From assembly GCA_002329325.1 (NCBI GenBank), contig DCTX01000063.1:1-24639 (forward strand): a stretch of DNA of 24,639 nt, in the 5' to 3' direction. The stretch's first letter is position 1, and every line of letters starts with the position of its first letter. The notes beneath the pieces are model-generated. The model had not been told where the DNA came from and did no database searches. It was given only the letters and a program-made list of their open reading frames with translations. Of the stretch, positions 7,365-14,880 are shown piece after piece. The DNA comes from Anaerolineales bacterium UBA1429 (GTDB lineage Bacteria > Chloroflexota > Anaerolineae > UBA1429). The position numbers and the translations under genes are program-made.

Positions 7365-8612
7365 CTAGATGTCCTTGTTCAGTGTCCTGAGGAACTCCTC
7401 GTTCGATTTGGTCCTGCTCAGACGCTCCAGGATCAACTCGACCGATTCAAAGCTGCCGATGGTATCGATCATACGGCGCAGGAGCCAGACGCGGCTCAGG
7501 ACATCGGGCTTGAGCAAGAGTTCCTCACGGCGGGTACCCGAGCGTTCTATGTCGATCGAAGGAAAGATCCGGCGCTCCGAGAGCTTGCGATTCAGGTGAA
7601 GCTCCATATTGCCCGTGCCCTTGAACTCCTCATAGATGATGTCATCCATGCGGCTCCCGGTATCCACCAGGCAGGTGGCAATGATGGTGAGGCTTCCTCC
7701 CTCTTCCAGCTTGCGGGCGGCGCCGAAAATGCCCTTGGGCGGATGCACCGCTGCGGGATCCAACCCGCCGGTCAGTGTACGTCCACTCGGCGGAACAATC
7801 AAGTTGTAGGCGCGTGCAAGGCGGGTGATGCTATCCAGGAGGATGACCACGTCCTTGCCCACCTCGGCCAGGCGCTTGGCCCGGGCCAGCGCCACCTCGG
7901 CGACCTTGGCGTGGTTCTGCACCGGCTCATCAAAGGTAGAGCTGACCACCTCAGCCTCCACCGAGCGATCCACGTCGGTCACCTCTTCGGGCCGCTCGCC
8001 GATCAGCACCACCATCAAGTGCACGTCATCATAGTTGGCCGTGATGCCGTTGGCGATCTGCTTGAGGATGGTGGTCTTGCCGGCCTTGGGAGGCGAGACG
8101 ATCAGCCCGCGCTGGCCGCGGCCGATCGGGGCCAGCAGGTCCATCAGGCGGGTGGCATAGATGTTGGGCGAGGTCTCCAGGCGGTATTGCTGATAGGGAA
8201 AGATGGGGGTCAGGCGCTCAAAGATGGGGCGGTTCTTGGCCTGCTCGGGATCCAGGCCGTTGATGGCCTCGACGCGCAACAGGCTATAGTACTTTTCCGA
8301 GTCCTTGGGCTGGCGCAATTGGCCGATGACCATGTCCCCGGTGCGGAGGCCGAAGCGTCGGATCTGCGACTGGGAGACGTACACATCCTCGGGGCCGGGC
8401 AGCAGATGGTCGCTCCGCAAGAAACCGATCCCGTCCTGCACGATCTCCAGCACGCCCCCGCCAAAGAGCAAGCCGCGCTCCTCGGCCTGCGAGCGCAAAA
8501 GACGCAAGATGAGGTCCTGCTTCTTGAGGCGGCTATAGCCCGAGATATCCTTGCTGCGGGCCATATCGCGCAGTTCGGCCAAAGTCATCGTTTCGTATTC
8601 AACGATGTTCAC
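7365..8612 (-). CDS. rho: Transcription termination factor Rho
   Basis: Rho is the hexameric RNA-dependent ATPase that ends transcription of untranslated RNA. The 415-residue protein has a short N-terminal helical domain (about 9-45, TLAELRDMARSKDISGYSRLKKQDLI). Next is the cold-shock-like primary RNA site with an RNP1 motif DGIGFLRS (60-67). The ATPase follows, with Walker A PPKAGKTT (174-181), the conserved RSVEAEVVSSTFDEP (216-230) and Walker B VVILLDSITRLARAYN (255-270). Q- and R-loop sequences (PPKGIFGAARKLEEGG and DTGSRMDDIIYEEFKGTGNM) complete it. No large insertion is present, unlike many high-GC Gram-positive Rho proteins. The start is GTG 8612, with GGAG 7 bases upstream. GTG 8618 is possible but leaves only 1 base to the Shine-Dalgarno. 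Confidence 0.96.
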   Translation of the reverse strand: MNIVEYETMTLAELRDMARSKDISGYSRLKKQDLILRLLRSQAEERGLLFGGGVLEIVQDGIGFLRSDHLLPGPEDVYVSQSQIRRFGLRTGDMVIGQLRQPKDSEKYYSLLRVEAINGLDPEQAKNRPIFERLTPIFPYQQYRLETSPNIYATRLMDLLAPIGRGQRGLIVSPPKAGKTTILKQIANGITANYDDVHLMVVLIGERPEEVTDVDRSVEAEVVSSTFDEPVQNHAKVAEVALARAKRLAEVGKDVVILLDSITRLARAYNLIVPPSGRTLTGGLDPAAVHPPKGIFGAARKLEEGGSLTIIATCLVDTGSRMDDIIYEEFKGTGNMELHLNRKLSERRIFPSIDIERSGTRREELLLKPDVLSRVWLLRRMIDTIGSFESVELILERLSRTKSNEEFLRTLNKDI

Positions 8613-8757
8613 TTGCACACTCCATTGGGGAAATCAGCGTAAGGGCCATCGCCGCGCCACAAAAGGAACAAGGGGGCGGCGCCAGACACGGCATAACGCA
8701 CACCCGCTGCGTTTAGCCAACATGAGGAAAGCGACGAGAACAAGGAAAGGAGCTGTA

Positions 8758-8775
8758 AAGCGCCAGAGGGCGCTT
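8758..8775 (-). promoter_or_regulatory. Hairpin in the rho 5' leader
   Basis: A 7-bp stem (8758-8764 with 8769-8775), which on the minus strand is followed by TTTAC. It lies early in the roughly 195-base leader of rho. It could be a weak attenuator, since rho genes are often autoregulated in their leader, but the T-run is poor. Confidence 0.35.
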
Positions 8776-8812
8776 CTTGCAGAGGTGGTTCACATGAGTA
8801 AGTTCTACGCGC

Positions 8813-8841
8813 ATTATAACAAGATCGCTACCTAGTGTCAA
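8813..8841 (-). promoter_or_regulatory. Consensus sigma-70 promoter of rho
   Basis: On the minus strand TTGACA (8841-8836), exactly 17 bases, then TATAAT (8818-8813). Transcription should start near 8806, giving a leader of about 195 nt before rho. Confidence 0.8.
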
Positions 8842-8917
8842 CTCGTGTCGCGGCCAAGACCAGGGCGGCGTCAAAGGCGATCTTGTGGCTCGGCGAGAAC
8901 GCTGGGCCGCGCAGGGC
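8842..8917. other. Non-coding, no feature recognised
   Basis: This stretch lies between the rho promoter and the 151-bp tandem repeats. No convincing reading frame or signal was seen. Confidence 0.5.
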
Positions 8918-9068
8918 GGGCGAAGACGAGCGGTCGTGTGTCAACACATAGGCTACACCTTGTGTCAGGACATAGGTAACAGGTCATCCTGTGAGCGCGA
9001 CGCCACGCCCAGTCCCGTAGGGGCGAACCCTGTGTTCGCCCACCTTCACGAGCGGCGCTGCGCATCCT
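8918..9068. repeat. Tandem 151-bp repeat, copy 1
   Basis: This unit recurs immediately at 9069-9219 with about 7 mismatches. A third, partial copy (GGGCGAAGACGAGC) begins at 9220. Each unit opens with GGGCGAAGACGAGCGG, carries two 24-bp subrepeats and an inverted repeat GGGCGAAC...GTTCGCCC, and ends GCGGCGCTGCGCATCCT. No coding frame is convincing. It may be a duplicated mobile-element remnant or a family of dispersed intergenic repeats. Confidence 0.9.
8937..8984. repeat. Pair of 24-bp subrepeats inside copy 1
   Basis: Two adjacent 24-mers (8937-8960 and 8961-8984) share the pattern TGTGTCA-x-x-ACATAGG-x-x-ACA. Closely spaced short repeats of this kind resemble transposase-binding ends of insertion sequences, but no transposase gene is nearby. 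The family is not identified. Confidence 0.6.
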
Positions 9069-9219
9069 GGGCGAAGACGAGCGGTCGTGTGTCAACACAT
9101 AGGTTACACCTTGTGTCAGGACATAGGTAGCGGGTCATCCTGTGAACGCGACGCCACGCCCAGTCCCGTAGGGGCGAACCTTGTGTCCGCCCACCTTCAC
9201 GAGCGGCGCTGCGTATCCT
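9069..9219. repeat. Tandem 151-bp repeat, copy 2
   Basis: Second unit of the tandem array, offset exactly 151 bases from copy 1 along its whole length, with only substitutions and no indels. In this copy the palindrome arm GTTCGCCC of copy 1 is changed to GTCCGCCC, which weakens the inverted repeat. Confidence 0.9.
9088..9135. repeat. Pair of 24-bp subrepeats inside copy 2
   Basis: Same two 24-mers as in copy 1 (9088-9111 and 9112-9135), with small changes such as GGTTACACC for GGCTACACC. Confidence 0.6.
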
Positions 9220-9236
9220 GGGCGAAGACGAGCTTC

Positions 9237-9363
9237 GCCCCGCCCTGCTTTTCTATGCTTTGCTGGCTTCTTCCCGTAGGAGCGAGCCCGCCGCCGGCGA
9301 GGCCGGTGTACGCACCGTGGACCCGCGACCCCGCGGGGCGCCTCCTTCGCGCTGGCACACGGG
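9237..9363. other. Non-coding spacer upstream of the MR/MLE gene
   Basis: This is GC-rich sequence with a weak relative of the upstream repeat (CCCGTAGGAGCGAGCCC near 9275). No gene is supported. Confidence 0.4.
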
Positions 9364-9392
9364 TTGACACGCCCCCCCTCTCTCGATATGCT
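9364..9392 (+). promoter_or_regulatory. Sigma-70-type promoter of the MR/MLE-uxuA unit
   Basis: TTGACA (9364-9369), 17 bases, then TATGCT (9387-9392). It lies about 60 bp before the MR/MLE start codon, and no other good promoter is seen up to uxuA. Confidence 0.6.
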
Positions 9393-9451
9393 CCCCACCG
9401 TCGGCTCAGCTCCGTCCTGACCGGATTCCCAGCAAGGAGTGCCCTAGCGCT

Positions 9452-10819
9452 ATGCCACCCAACGACTCTGTCCGGCTCCTCGACAACGCAAGCGCCTATT
9501 CCCGCCCCTCCGAGCTGCGCATCACCGATGTGCGCATCGCCACCATCGTTGGCGCGCCCATGCGTTGCCCCCTGATCCAGGTCTACACCAACCAGGGCCT
9601 TGTCGGCTATGGCGAGGTGCGCGATGGCGCCAGCAAGAGCTACGCCCTGATGCTCAAGAGCCGCCTCCTGGGCGAGAACCCCTGCAATGTGGACCAGATC
9701 TTTCGGCGCATCAAGCAGTTCGGCGGCCATGCCCGCCAGGGCGGCGGCGTCAGCGGCGTCGAGGTGGCCTTGTGGGACCTGGCCGGCAAGGCCTACGGCG
9801 TGCCGGTCTACCAGATGCTGGGCGGCAAGTTCCGTGACCGGGTGCGGGTCTATTGCGATACCGACGTCCACGGCAGAGAAGACGGCACGGCCATGGGCCA
9901 CGCCCTGCAGAAACGCCTCGAGATGGGCTTTACCTTCCTCAAGATGGATGTGGGCATCAACCTGATCCAGGATGAGCCGGGCGCCCTCACGGCCCCCCTG
10001 GGCTACCTGGAGGAGACCCGCCGCGCCGTTCGGCGCCCCGGCCCCGAGTACGGCGAGGAGGAGCGGCGCAGCCTGGCCCGCCGCTGGTACGCCCTCAACA
10101 ACACCGCCCACCCCTTCACCGGCATCCGTATCACCGAGCACGGCCTCGATTGCCTGGAGCAGTATGTCTCCGACGTGCGCGCCGTGATCGGCTATGACGT
10201 GCCCCTGGCCACCGATCACTTTGGCCACATCGGCATCGAGGATTGCATCAAGATCGCCCGCCGCCTGGACAAGTACAATCTGGCCTGGTACGAGGATATG
10301 CTGCCCTGGCAGATGACCGAGCACTATGTGCGGCTGGCCCAGTCCTGTGAGACGCCGATTTGCACCGGCGAGGACATCTATCTCAAGGAGGGCTTTGCGC
10401 CGCTGCTGGCCTCGGGCGGCGTCTCGGTGATCCATCCCGATCTGCTGACCTGCGGCGGCATCTATGAGCTGAAGAAGATCGGCGACCTGGCCCAAGAGCA
10501 CGGCGTGGCCATGGCGATCCACATGGCCGAATCGCCCATCGCGTGCATGGCCGCCGTGCACGTCGCCGCCGCCACCGAGAACTTTACGGCGCTGGAGAAC
10601 CATTCGGTGGACGTGCCCTGGTGGAACGAGCTGGTGACGGGTTTGCCCAACCCCATCGTCCAGGATGGCCACATCGCCGTGCCCGAAGCCCCCGGCCTGG
10701 GCATCGAATCTCTGAACGACGAGGTCATCGCCGCCCACCTGGATCCCGAGGAGCCGGGCCTGTGGGAGCCCACCGACGCCTGGGACCGGCTGGATTCCCA
10801 CGACCGGCTGTGGAGCTAG
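9452..10819 (+). CDS. Mandelate racemase/muconate lactonizing-type enzyme, probable sugar-acid dehydratase
   Basis: This 455-residue protein is an enolase-superfamily enzyme of the MR subgroup, which removes a proton alpha to a carboxylate. Metal ligands are D255 (PLATDHFGH), E281 (WYEDMLPW) and E307 (TGEDIY). The His-Asp dyad is D330 (IHPDLL) and H357 (AIHMAE). The spacings 26-26-23-27 equal those of mandelate racemase, so the active site looks complete. At the KxK position the sequence is K164-M-D166, so the second base is Asp, as in several dehydratases. Between D166 and D255 there are about 60 more residues than in mandelate racemase. Together with uxuA next door, an aldonate or uronate-derived acid substrate is likely, but which one is unknown. 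AAGGAG lies 12 bases before the ATG. Confidence 0.85.
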   Translation: MPPNDSVRLLDNASAYSRPSELRITDVRIATIVGAPMRCPLIQVYTNQGLVGYGEVRDGASKSYALMLKSRLLGENPCNVDQIFRRIKQFGGHARQGGGVSGVEVALWDLAGKAYGVPVYQMLGGKFRDRVRVYCDTDVHGREDGTAMGHALQKRLEMGFTFLKMDVGINLIQDEPGALTAPLGYLEETRRAVRRPGPEYGEEERRSLARRWYALNNTAHPFTGIRITEHGLDCLEQYVSDVRAVIGYDVPLATDHFGHIGIEDCIKIARRLDKYNLAWYEDMLPWQMTEHYVRLAQSCETPICTGEDIYLKEGFAPLLASGGVSVIHPDLLTCGGIYELKKIGDLAQEHGVAMAIHMAESPIACMAAVHVAAATENFTALENHSVDVPWWNELVTGLPNPIVQDGHIAVPEAPGLGIESLNDEVIAAHLDPEEPGLWEPTDAWDRLDSHDRLWS

Positions 10820-10920
10820 CGCGACGCCCCGGCGCGCGTCCGTAGGGGCAGCAGAGCGACGAGCCGCAGGGGCGAAGCACATCTGCGCCCACCAGATACA
10901 TGTACAGGAGGAGCCCGCCC

Positions 10921-11898
10921 ATGCGCATCGGATTGGTGCTGCCAGAGATCACCGAGAGCTACCTCACGCTGGCCCGCCAGATCGGCGTGGATGACATCGT
11001 CACCACCCTGCGGGGCGCGCCCGGCGCCCAGCCCGTGTGGGAGTTCCGCCCCCTCATGGCCCAGCGCCAGCGCATCGAGGAGGCCGGGCTGACCTGGTCC
11101 GTCATCGAGAGCCTGGCGATCTCGGATACGGTCAAACTGGGCTTGCCCGGGCGCGACCAGGAGATCGAGAACTGGCAGCGCTCGCTGCGCAACATCGGCG
11201 CGGCAGGCATCCCCATCATCTGCTACAACTGGATGGCCGTCTTCCCCTGGTTGCGCACCTCCTTCACCACCCGGGTGCGTGGCGGCGCCCTGGCCACCAG
11301 CTACCGCCACGAGCTGATGCAGCGGGGGCCCCTGACGCCCCATGGCATCGTGCCCGAGGAGCAGCTTTGGGAGAGCCTGGCCTACTTCTTGCGGGCCGTG
11401 GTGCCCGTGGCCGAGGAGGCGGGGGTCAAGCTGGCCATCCACCCCGACGATCCGCCCCTCTCGCCGATCTGCGGCATCGGGCGCATCCTGACCCATCCGG
11501 ACGCCTTTCAGCGGGTGATAGACCTGGTCCCCAGCCCGGTGAATGGGATCACCTTCTGCCAGGGCTGCTTTGCCGAGATGGGCGCCGATATACCGGCGGC
11601 CATCGAGCGCTTTGGCCGCCAGGGGAAGCTGTTCTTTGCCCATTTCCGCAACCTGCGGGGCACGGCCAGCGACTTTTCCGAGGCGTTCCACGATGACGGC
11701 GATACCGACATGTTCGCCGCCATGCAGGCCTACTATCGCGTCGGCTTTGCGGGGCCCATGCGGCCCGATCATGTGCCCGCGCTGGAGGGCGAGCCCAACG
11801 ACCGCCCCGGCTACAGCCTGTGGGGGCGCTTGTTCGCCGTGGGCTATATGCGGGGCCTGATCGAGGGCGTAGAGAAGACGATGGGGACGGCGCCCTAG
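10921..11898 (+). CDS. uxuA: D-mannonate dehydratase
   Basis: UxuA dehydrates D-mannonate to 2-keto-3-deoxy-D-gluconate in glucuronate breakdown. The 325-residue TIM-barrel protein opens MRIGLVLPEITESYLTLARQ and carries the family pattern KLGLPGRDQEIENW and AAGIPIICYNWMAV. The metal ligands known from UxuA structures are all present: H174 (AIHPDDPP), C213 (FCQGCFAEMG), H241 (AHFRNLRG) and D283 (RPDHVP). It is somewhat shorter than the E. coli enzyme but close to other bacterial forms. ATG 10921 follows AGGAGG by about 7 bases. An upstream ATG at 10900 lacks such a site. The 101-base gap after the MR/MLE gene has no terminator, so the two are probably one operon. That gap holds GGGGCGAAG...GCGCCCACC, a degenerate relative of the repeats at 8.9-9.2 kb. 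Confidence 0.92.
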   Translation: MRIGLVLPEITESYLTLARQIGVDDIVTTLRGAPGAQPVWEFRPLMAQRQRIEEAGLTWSVIESLAISDTVKLGLPGRDQEIENWQRSLRNIGAAGIPIICYNWMAVFPWLRTSFTTRVRGGALATSYRHELMQRGPLTPHGIVPEEQLWESLAYFLRAVVPVAEEAGVKLAIHPDDPPLSPICGIGRILTHPDAFQRVIDLVPSPVNGITFCQGCFAEMGADIPAAIERFGRQGKLFFAHFRNLRGTASDFSEAFHDDGDTDMFAAMQAYYRVGFAGPMRPDHVPALEGEPNDRPGYSLWGRLFAVGYMRGLIEGVEKTMGTAP

Positions 11899-11912
11899 CG
11901 GGGGCCGTCCCC
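11883..11912 (+). terminator. Hairpin across the uxuA stop codon, possible terminator
   Basis: A 9-bp stem, 11883-11891 with 11904-11912, and a 12-base loop holding the TAG. No T-run follows, so it may protect the 3' end or act with Rho rather than as an intrinsic terminator. The next gene is convergent. Confidence 0.4.
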
Positions 11913-11966
11913 TGGATCGGTCAAGACGAGACGTCAGAGGCGCGGGCGAGGTCGTCCGCGCCCTCG

Positions 11967-13409
11967 CTAACTCTTCTGCTCCTGCGGGCCCACGTACATC
12001 ACCCGCAGATCCTGGACGTTGGTGCGCAGCACGCCGGTGTGGATCGCGTCGCCGATCCCCCGCAGCAGCCCGCAGGTGTTGTGCCGCCGCAGCTCCTCCG
12101 CCACATCCAGCCCCGCCGCGGCTGCCCGCTCCACCGTGTAGCCATCCACGATCCCCCCGGCATAGTCCGTGGGGCCATCGCTGCCATCGGAATCGGCGGA
12201 GCCGATGACGATGCGCCGGCTGCCGACGATGCGCGTGGCGGCGCTGGCCACAAACTCCGAGTTGCGGCCGCCCTCGCCGGCATCCTTGCCCGTGGTGACC
12301 ACCAGCTCACCCCCGATCATAAAGACGGCTGGCGCCTGCAGGGGGCGGTTGTAGAGCTCGATCTCGCGGGCGATGTAGGCCATGCTCTCGCCCACCACCC
12401 GCGATTCCACGCTGCTCAGGGCCGAGGCCAGGATGGCGGCGTTCAGCCCCAGCTCATGGGCTTTGCGCTCCGCCGCCGCCAGCATGTACTCGGGGCCCAT
12501 GACCCGGATGCGAAAATGCGGCTTGTCGTACCAATCCTCGGGCCGCAGCTTGCCATAGGCGGGGTCCTTGCGCAGCAGGAACTGGCGCACCGCCTCGGGG
12601 ATCTCGTCCCAGCAACCATACTCCTTGAGCAAAAAGATCGCATAGTCGTACTCGTCGGTGATGGTTCGCGGCGGGTCCAGGCTGACGGGGTTCCTGGGCG
12701 GGCGCTCTTCGGTGGAGAACATGATGAGCGTCGCATCGCCCACGTGGCGGCTGTGCTTCTGCCGGAGCGTCATCAGCAAAAAGCGCACGGCGTTGGCCAC
12801 GGGCATGGGCGCGCCGTGTTCCAGATACAGGCAGCGGTTCACGTCCTGGATGTCCCGCAGGGTCAGGCCGGGGGCGGGCAACGTCAGCAGGGCCGTTCCC
12901 CCGCCGGATTCGGACATGAACACGATATCGCCCTTTTTGGCCCGGCGCTCGATCTCGACGATCTTTTGCGCGCCGGCCACGCTATCCTCGTCGGGAGAGG
13001 GGTGGCCCGCCAGGGTCACGCCCACCCGCTTGAGCCGGATCTGGTCGCCCTTTTTGGCGTTCACATGCCCATCGGTGATCAGGTCGCCCAGGATGTCCTC
13101 GATGGCCTCGGCCTGACGCTGGGCGGCCTTGCCCCCACCCACCAGGTAGATGTCGCCGATCTCGTCCAGATCCAGCACCAGGGGCCCGGGCGGGAAGGGC
13201 CGTGGCCTCGTCATGTTGTGCCCCACCATGGGCCCCAGAGGGAACTCGTCCGAGCCGATGATCAGTTTGCCGCCCTCGATGCGCAAAGCCTTGCAGACGT
13301 TATCGTAAGGGTCTCCGGCGGCCATGCCGGCCTCCAGGATATCCAGCACCTGGCGGCGCCCCTCCACCTGGCCGTGGGAGAGCAGTTCATCCCGATTCCT
13401 GATGATCAT
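11967..13409 (-). CDS. D-glycerate 2-kinase (DUF4147/MOFRL family)
   Basis: This type of kinase phosphorylates D-glycerate to 2-phosphoglycerate in glycerate, serine and sugar-acid catabolism. The 480-residue protein has the N-terminal DUF4147 domain with VGGGKAA (K94), GHPSPDE (135-141) and SESGGGTALL (166-175). The C-terminal MOFRL domain has GGELVVTTGKDAGEGGRNSE, IGSADSDGSDG and DYAGGIVDGYT. The start was set at ATG 13409, giving MIIRNRDELLSHG as in relatives. A GTG at 13454 would only add 15 odd residues. The Shine-Dalgarno is poor (GGGG about 9 bases upstream). A strong hairpin at 13478-13505 separates it from the enolase-like gene upstream on the same strand, which in a normal pathway would use its product. 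Confidence 0.9.
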   Translation of the reverse strand: MIIRNRDELLSHGQVEGRRQVLDILEAGMAAGDPYDNVCKALRIEGGKLIIGSDEFPLGPMVGHNMTRPRPFPPGPLVLDLDEIGDIYLVGGGKAAQRQAEAIEDILGDLITDGHVNAKKGDQIRLKRVGVTLAGHPSPDEDSVAGAQKIVEIERRAKKGDIVFMSESGGGTALLTLPAPGLTLRDIQDVNRCLYLEHGAPMPVANAVRFLLMTLRQKHSRHVGDATLIMFSTEERPPRNPVSLDPPRTITDEYDYAIFLLKEYGCWDEIPEAVRQFLLRKDPAYGKLRPEDWYDKPHFRIRVMGPEYMLAAAERKAHELGLNAAILASALSSVESRVVGESMAYIAREIELYNRPLQAPAVFMIGGELVVTTGKDAGEGGRNSEFVASAATRIVGSRRIVIGSADSDGSDGPTDYAGGIVDGYTVERAAAAGLDVAEELRRHNTCGLLRGIGDAIHTGVLRTNVQDLRVMYVGPQEQKS

Positions 13410-13477
13410 CCCCTGTACCCCATCCTGTACCGCGTATGGCCGGCGCCCCCGCACCGGCTATGCCTCAGACAATACGC

Positions 13478-13505
13478 CAGGAGGGGCGACGAATCGCCCC
13501 TCCTG
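13478..13505 (-). terminator. Strong intercistronic hairpin between the enolase-like and glycerate kinase genes
   Basis: A perfect 12-bp stem (13478-13489 with 13494-13505), closed on the minus strand by a UUCG loop. It begins 16 bases after the enolase-like stop. There is no U-run on the minus strand; the plus-strand side has TTTG. It may set different transcript levels for the two genes by processing or partial termination. Confidence 0.55.
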
Positions 13506-13520
13506 TTTGCGTGCCAAGGG

Positions 13521-14792
13521 CTAGCTCCGCAGCCGCAGCCCTTCCTTGCCGGCGAACTGGGCGCGGGGGCCCAGCTCCTCCTCGATCTTGAGCAGGCGGT
13601 TGGCGGCGTCGCCCGTGCCGCCGCCGCGCAGGTGCCCCGTGATGAGGCCCACGGCATAATCGGCGATATCGGGCCCCTCGCCCCGGCTGCCGCAAGGCAT
13701 GACGCCATAGCCGTGGCGGTGCGCCAGGCGCGTCATCTCGAACGCCTCGGTGATGGTGCCCACTTGGTTGACCTTGAGCAGCACAGCGTTGGCCGCGCCG
13801 ATCTCGATGCCTCGGCGCACCCGCTCGGGGTTGGTGGTGAACAGGTCATCGCCCACGATCTCGATGGGCACCTCGCGCACCAGGCGCGCGTGTCCCTCAA
13901 AGTCGTCCTCGTCCAGCGGGTCCTCAAAGATGACAAAGGGATAATTGGCCACCATCCACTTGTACAGCTCAATCAACTCGTCCACCGTCTTGTCCTCGGC
14001 GGAGAACAGCCCCACAAAGACGCCCTTCTCGTTGTCAAAGTAGGTGCCCGCCGCCACATCCACCTGCAGGCCGATGCGGCCCTCGTAGCCGCGCGAGGCG
14101 ATGGCCTCGGCCATGAGGTCCCACATCTGGCGATCGTGCTGGATCGCGCCGATGGGGATAAAGCGCACGAACTGGGAATCCAGGTTCAGGCGCTCGGCCA
14201 CCAGCTTCTGGTAGGCGCGCTGGGCGTCCCAGGCTGCGTAGGAGGCCTCGGCGAAGGAGTCGAACCCGTAGCAGACCATCTCATAGCTGGGCTTGTCGCC
14301 GGCGCGCTCGCCGCCGCCGTAGCGCTTGGCGCCGTTGAGCAGGCCCACGCCGGGCACCGGCAGCACACAGGCGTTGACGCCGCCGATATGCTCGTAGAGG
14401 GGGATCTCCAGGCTGTTGGCCGCCGCCTTGAGCACCGCCGCCGAGACGCTGGCGATGGTGTTGCCCCCCAGCTTGCTGCGATCCGGCGTGCCATCCAGCT
14501 CCAGCATGAGGCGGTCGATCTCGATCTGGCGGGTGGCATCGATGCCTCGGAGGGCCGGGGCGATGATGTTGTTGACGCTATCCACAGCGCGCTGCACGCC
14601 GCGTCCAGCCCAACGAGAGCCGCCATCATAAGCGAACTTGACCTCGTAATCCCCCACCGAGAGGCCGGCCGTCACCGTGGCGACGCCGGTGGCATCGTTC
14701 ATGGTGGTGACGGTGGTCTCGATGCCGGGATGCCCGCGCCCCGTGAATACTTGGCGCGCCACAATAGATTCGATGCGTGACCTCTTGGGCAC
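13521..14792 (-). CDS. Divergent enolase-fold protein, probably not a standard enolase
   Basis: The 423-residue protein aligns end to end with enolase. Conserved are the metal ligands D245 (LQVDVAAG), E290 (VIFEDPLDE) and D316 (EIVGDDLFTTN), the lysine K340 (LLKVNQVGTITE) and a Glu at 171. Missing are the SGAST mobile loop (here TAGLSVGDYE), the His of NGGxHA (here NGAKRYGG), the GDEGG glutamate (no match around 205-220), the SHRSGE phosphate-binding motif (here PCGSRGEG, 366-373) and the C-terminal catalytic Lys of AKYNQL (here DAANRL). A normal 2-phosphoglycerate reaction is therefore doubtful. A related dehydration or racemisation of another acid is more likely. The start is GTG 14792, with AAGGAG 6 bases upstream. 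A promoter is seen at 14881-14909. Automatic annotation would probably name it phosphopyruvate hydratase. Confidence 0.8.
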   Translation of the reverse strand: MPKRSRIESIVARQVFTGRGHPGIETTVTTMNDATGVATVTAGLSVGDYEVKFAYDGGSRWAGRGVQRAVDSVNNIIAPALRGIDATRQIEIDRLMLELDGTPDRSKLGGNTIASVSAAVLKAAANSLEIPLYEHIGGVNACVLPVPGVGLLNGAKRYGGGERAGDKPSYEMVCYGFDSFAEASYAAWDAQRAYQKLVAERLNLDSQFVRFIPIGAIQHDRQMWDLMAEAIASRGYEGRIGLQVDVAAGTYFDNEKGVFVGLFSAEDKTVDELIELYKWMVANYPFVIFEDPLDEDDFEGHARLVREVPIEIVGDDLFTTNPERVRRGIEIGAANAVLLKVNQVGTITEAFEMTRLAHRHGYGVMPCGSRGEGPDIADYAVGLITGHLRGGGTGDAANRLLKIEEELGPRAQFAGKEGLRLRS

Positions 14793-14880
14793 GGTAGCCT
14801 CCTTGACCTGTGTGAGTGGTGCGGCGGTTGGCCCCAATGGTGGGGCGTAACCCCTGGCCGCTGGCCTGCGAAACGGGGGC

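Noticed and set aside
8707..8808. 33-codon minus-strand frame in the rho leader starting at TATAATG
   Set aside because: Its ATG overlaps the -10 element, so it would lie upstream of or at the transcription start, and it has no ribosome site.
8918..9236. CRISPR array
   Set aside because: The 24-mers stand directly next to each other and the 151-bp units are homogeneous. There are no unique spacers and no cas genes.
8885..9575. Short open frames over the tandem 151-bp repeats
   Set aside because: They repeat because the DNA is duplicated and are Cys/Arg/Pro-rich without domains. They also run into the promoter and start of the MR/MLE gene in another frame.
11820..14780. A 986-codon plus-strand frame across glycerate kinase and the enolase-like gene
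   Set aside because: It runs antisense to two genes with clear family motifs and shows no motif of its own.
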